Made by a program: the position numbers and the translations under genes
In this document: in pieces, positions 61,474-64,000 of the stretch
How the letters are laid out: each line of letters begins with the position of its first letter
Numbering within the stretch: position 1 is the stretch's first letter
The notes under the pieces: generated by a model
Database searches by the model: none
Seen by the model: only the letters and a program-made list of their open reading frames with translations
What the model was told of the DNA's origin: nothing
Assembly: GCF_014334015.1 (NCBI RefSeq)
Contig: NZ_CP060488.1
Span: forward strand, 4,422,501 to 4,486,500
From: Bacteroides sp. M10
Lineage (GTDB): Bacteria > Bacteroidota > Bacteroidia > Bacteroidales > Bacteroidaceae
Length of the DNA stretch: 64,000 bases
Direction of reading: 5' to 3'

Positions 61474-61726
61474 GGAATTGAAAATAAAAGAAACAATGAA
61501 TGAGAGAGGTGTTACTTCTGCATGGCTTGCAGAACAAGTAGGCATTTCAAAGGTGGCTGTTAGTAATATCGTAACCGGCAAATCTTCGCCATCACTGGAT
61601 AATATTCTAAAGATTGCTGATGCTTTGAATGTATCTATAACAGAATTAATAGGAGAAGAAAAAGCTGATAACACTATCACCTGTCCTCATTGCGGAAAGA
61701 AAATAAAAATAGAGAAAGGAGAATAA
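61472..61726 (+). CDS. XRE regulator with C-terminal zinc ribbon
   Basis: The 84-residue protein has an XRE helix-turn-helix (TSAWLAEQVGISKVAVSNIV, about residues 15-35) and a single CPHCGKK knuckle near the end, half of a zinc ribbon that may complete itself in a dimer. It is divergent from the early genes, and the operator array lies directly before it, so it is probably an autoregulated Cro/CI-type switch protein. Confidence 0.85.
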   Translation: MELKIKETMNERGVTSAWLAEQVGISKVAVSNIVTGKSSPSLDNILKIADALNVSITELIGEEKADNTITCPHCGKKIKIEKGE

Positions 61727-61729
61727 TAT

Positions 61730-62323
61730 ATGGAAAGTAAAATCTCAAAATTTATGCGTGATGACACGATTGACAAAGACGGGAAGCTGGAAACCATTAT
61801 GGATTACGTTATATCATGGACGCTAAGAATGGCCCAAAATTCATGCAGTACAGCAGATTCTCTACTATATGAATACTCGCGTGCCATTTTGGGAAAATTA
61901 CTTCATAGAAATATTGATAATTTGACTAATATAGAATCTGTCAAGGTTGAAAAGCAATGCTATAATATAGATTTATGGGTTAATGTAGTTTTAACTATCA
62001 ATGAGCAAAAGGAGAAACATGCCATATTAATAGAAAATAAGGCGTATTCTCCTATTCATAATGCAACAGACGAAGATGGAGCTTCTAGGTGTCAACTAGA
62101 AGTATATAAGAAAAAATTTAATAGAGACTATGCTAACGATGAAGATGTTATTAAGCACTACTGGTTGATAACATGTCATGAAGAAGAGAAATACCTGAAA
62201 CCTATTAGAGAAATATGTCAATTGCATGATTTCGAACTTATCCCATTAACCGAACTTCAAGATAATGGGGCTCCGGATACTCAAAGTGACATCTTTAATG
62301 AATTTTGGTTAAGGTATTGGTAA
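61730..62323 (+). CDS. PD-(D/E)xK nuclease-family protein
   Basis: The 197-residue protein resembles PDDEXK_4 proteins. The motif Asp is in CYNIDLWVNVVLTI and the ExK is in HAILIENKAYSPI, with a downstream QLEVYKKKF helix. It starts 3 bp after the XRE gene and is likely cotranscribed and repressed with it. A DNA-end or defence nuclease role is inferred from the fold only. Confidence 0.8.
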   Translation: MESKISKFMRDDTIDKDGKLETIMDYVISWTLRMAQNSCSTADSLLYEYSRAILGKLLHRNIDNLTNIESVKVEKQCYNIDLWVNVVLTINEQKEKHAILIENKAYSPIHNATDEDGASRCQLEVYKKKFNRDYANDEDVIKHYWLITCHEEEKYLKPIREICQLHDFELIPLTELQDNGAPDTQSDIFNEFWLRYW

Positions 62324-62356
62324 ACAAAGTATGCCGGAGTTAAGTGCTCCGGCACA

Positions 62357-62794
62357 TTAATTGATTAGCCCTTTGAATTTCAAACGATTTATAATTTCTG
62401 TGTAAAGATAGTCTATATCCTCGCTAAAATCACCGTAATTTTGATACAGAAACACAACATCTTCGCAGTTGTTGGAAATTGTACTTTCAGATTGAATGCC
62501 AACAACCTTTGCAATTTCCCCTCTTATCCCATAAACAGTCTTTCCACCGGCAAGTGTACTGGGTGAAAACAAGTATAGAATAATAAAGATGAACTTCTTT
62601 CTTTGGGTGACATTTTCGAGGCATGGGGGACAATCTCTTTCGTTGAGTATCTCAGCGAATATCTTATAGATTTCATAAATAAGGCTTTTATCAGATAGAA
62701 TAGGCGTAGATATTGCATTCTCTTCTTCGGAAAGTTCTGATTTCTTGATTCTAATCTTTTTTAAGCGAATAATTCTATCAAAATTCAGTTCCAT
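62357..62794 (-). CDS. Hypothetical 145-residue protein
   Basis: A charged protein with a basic start (IIRLKKIRIKKSELSEEENA) and the segment KKFIFIILYLFSPSTLAGGK, followed by EIAKVVGIQSESTISNNCED, which looks like a winged-helix or HTH stretch. It converges on the nuclease gene. A phage early regulator is possible. Not recognised. Confidence 0.62.
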   Translation of the reverse strand: MELNFDRIIRLKKIRIKKSELSEEENAISTPILSDKSLIYEIYKIFAEILNERDCPPCLENVTQRKKFIFIILYLFSPSTLAGGKTVYGIRGEIAKVVGIQSESTISNNCEDVVFLYQNYGDFSEDIDYLYTEIINRLKFKGLIN

Positions 62795-62801
62795 AACACG
62801 A

Positions 62802-62834
62802 TTATTTTAAAAGTAAATAGTATATTTGCATCAT
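62802..62834 (-). other. Possible 10-codon leader peptide
   Basis: After ACACGATT the minus strand reads MMQIYYLLLK and stops 7 bp before the next ATG. Two ACACGATTAT copies form an inverted repeat here (62797-62806 and 62833-62842). Whether the peptide is made is unknown. Confidence 0.3.
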
Positions 62835-62849
62835 AATCGTGTAAGATTT

Positions 62850-62887
62850 GGGAGAATCAATGCTTGGTCGTGCTGGCAGATTCTCCC
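62850..62887 (+). other. Hairpin behind a plus-strand -7 box
   Basis: GGGAGAATC (62850-62858) pairs perfectly with GATTCTCCC (62879-62887) around a 20-nt loop; TTTCTATTTT follows on the plus strand. TATATTTG (62821-62828) lies just upstream, so a short plus-strand RNA of about 60 nt is possible. It could also be a minus-strand mRNA structure between two genes. Confidence 0.4.
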
Positions 62888-62890
62888 TTT

Positions 62891-63076
62891 CTATTTTAAA
62901 GCCCTATTCCTTTTGAGAATGGCTTTATTTTTTTTGTCTACTTCTCTGCTCCATATTGAAGCATTATAGATAGAAGTTGCATATAATCTCAATTCCTCGC
63001 TATTAGCAAGAAAATCTACTCGTAATGCCTTTATCATAGATTCAGCATACAAATTTTTGTCAATATTATTATCCAT
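62891..63076 (-). CDS. Hypothetical 61-residue protein
   Basis: A helical charged protein (MDNNIDKNLYAESMIKALRV...) ending AILKRNRALK. It lies between the Nmad2-like gene terminator and the hairpin. Not recognised. Confidence 0.55.
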   Translation of the reverse strand: MDNNIDKNLYAESMIKALRVDFLANSEELRLYATSIYNASIWSREVDKKNKAILKRNRALK

Positions 63077-63100
63077 ATATCTATTGTTTTAATTAAAGCA

Positions 63101-63136
63101 TAAAAAACCGAATAATCCTTGATAAGAATTATTCGG
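63101..63136 (-). terminator. Terminator after the Nmad2-like gene
   Basis: CCGAATAAT (63108-63116) pairs with ATTATTCGG (63128-63136); on the minus strand the stem is followed by TTTTTT. Nothing else is seen in 63137-63307. Confidence 0.75.
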
Positions 63137-63307
63137 CATATCAAATTCCTGCTACATCATAGCCCAGAACAAAGAATTAATATATTGTGGGAGAAAGAAT
63201 GTATACAGAAATGCAACATCAAAATCCTCACATTAGAAATTTAAATGGCTAGTATCTTGCCTTTTATATGATACTATTGTAATTATGGTTAGTTTTATCC
63301 AAAAGGT

Positions 63308-63931
63308 TTATTCTAATTTAATTTCTGTATTATGCGAACAACTACCACATGAGTGTACCTTTTTCTGTGGTTCTCCAAAAAGTCTATTAAGCTCATAGCT
63401 ATTGATCCATTCCTCAAATTCATCCACTAAATTTTGAACTTTTATAATTCTATGCCCACGCCCTTTTTTTCGAAAATTCAAAAATTTAGTCGGCAAAAAT
63501 ATGGCAGAATCACCAAAATAATAAAAATGTGTTGATAACAAAACATTTATTCCACTTAAATCCCGCTCACTATCACACATATTATGGGCTCCGGCCCTTT
63601 GTATAGGAGAATCTCCCTTAGAATAATCATAGATACAATCTCCTCTACGTTCAATTATATCATCAGAATTTATTTGGGGAATTTTAATATGCAACTTAGA
63701 TCTGCATAGGATATCATACTCTTTAAAAGATAAAACTTCCGTTATTTTCATTGCATAAACCAAAGTATCACCTAAACCTAATTCAAATGATCCAGTTCCA
63801 ATAACCCAATCACCCACTTGGGCTTTTTTTCTAATGACAGGCTTGCATATTGCCAAAGTACAGACACCACCATAAGGGTTAGGCGCCACTCCATCATCAT
63901 ATCTTAGCACATACGAATAAATTTGACCCAT
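63308..63931 (-). CDS. Nmad2-like nucleotide-modification-associated protein
   Basis: The 207-residue protein begins IYSYVLRYDDGVAPNPYGGV and has CTLAICKPVIRKKAQVGDWV and IGTGS, the pattern of Nmad2 domains linked to modified-nucleotide systems. The C-terminus has a cysteine cluster (CGSCSHN). It may act with the ASCH and PAPS-reductase-like proteins in nucleic-acid modification, but no base-modifying enzyme is seen in the window. Confidence 0.72.
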   Translation of the reverse strand: MGQIYSYVLRYDDGVAPNPYGGVCTLAICKPVIRKKAQVGDWVIGTGSFELGLGDTLVYAMKITEVLSFKEYDILCRSKLHIKIPQINSDDIIERRGDCIYDYSKGDSPIQRAGAHNMCDSERDLSGINVLLSTHFYYFGDSAIFLPTKFLNFRKKGRGHRIIKVQNLVDEFEEWINSYELNRLFGEPQKKVHSCGSCSHNTEIKLE

Positions 63932-63968
63932 AACACATTTTTTTATAATAATATTATTAAGACATTTT

Positions 63969-63980
63969 ACTTTATAAAGT
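63969..63980. promoter_or_regulatory. Operator-like palindrome at the window edge
   Basis: ACTTTATAAAGT is a perfect palindrome built from the same half-sites as the array at 61.3 kb, in the reverse arrangement, 38 bp before the Nmad2-like gene. Confidence 0.35.
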
Positions 63981-64000
63981 AATAAGCAGTATTTCCTTCT

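Overview
The window is low-GC DNA from a Bacteroides-type gut bacterium (Bacteroidota). The support is promoter boxes of the Bacteroidota form TAnnTTTG, few Shine-Dalgarno sites, a 6S-like RNA (Bacteroidales-1 type) directly after rplT, and typical Bacteroides core genes. Species cannot be fixed from sequence alone.

Core chromosome, 1-11.4 kb: the end of infC, then rpmI, rplT, the 6S-like RNA, an EFR1-type flavodoxin/ferredoxin, xpt, the aryl-acid operon iorA-iorB-paaK, mltG, a membrane-anchored nuclease, queH, a large DUF3352-like anchored protein with a MORN-type tail, and tRNA-Thr(CGT).

From the 3' side of tRNA-Thr to the right edge lies a long-tailed prophage of at least 52 kb; its right end is outside the window. 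Next to the tRNA are a tyrosine integrase, an SOS module (umuD-umuC-SRAP) and two defence-like genes (Mrr-like endonuclease, AbiH). An XRE-ImmA/IrrE regulator region follows. The late genes then run right to left on the minus strand. In transcription order they are: HNH gene, tRNA, ASCH, PAPS-reductase-like, ParB-like, small and large terminase (large subunit split by an intein in its P-loop), portal; scaffold, decoration, major capsid, connectors, tail tube, chaperone; tape measure, distal tail, tail fibre, fibre-assembly gene; tail tip, holin, amidase, unimolecular spanin. Small early genes and a divergent XRE control region (61.3-61.5 kb) sit at the right.

Three regulatory or variable systems stand out. 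(1) Each of the four late operons is preceded by the same composite site: an inverted repeat close to RCAACAA-N8-TTGTTGT, exactly 42 nt, then a TAnnTTT box, a good candidate for one activator-controlled late regulon. (2) The tail-fibre tip and its assembly gene have alternative copies in the opposite orientation, bounded by inverted 17-bp sites, like a Mu G-segment switch. (3) Five operators of the form ATAAAGTnnACTTTAT are spaced 32-33 bp apart across the divergent early promoters.

Accessory cargo is placed at late-operon boundaries: a toxin-antitoxin set plus a DUF4062 gene between the portal and scaffold operons, and a 7.5-kb moron island (lipoprotein, membrane pair, AbiGi, putAbiC, DUF2971 and several decayed genes) between the capsid/tail-tube operon and the tape measure. 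This placement leaves the late operons intact.
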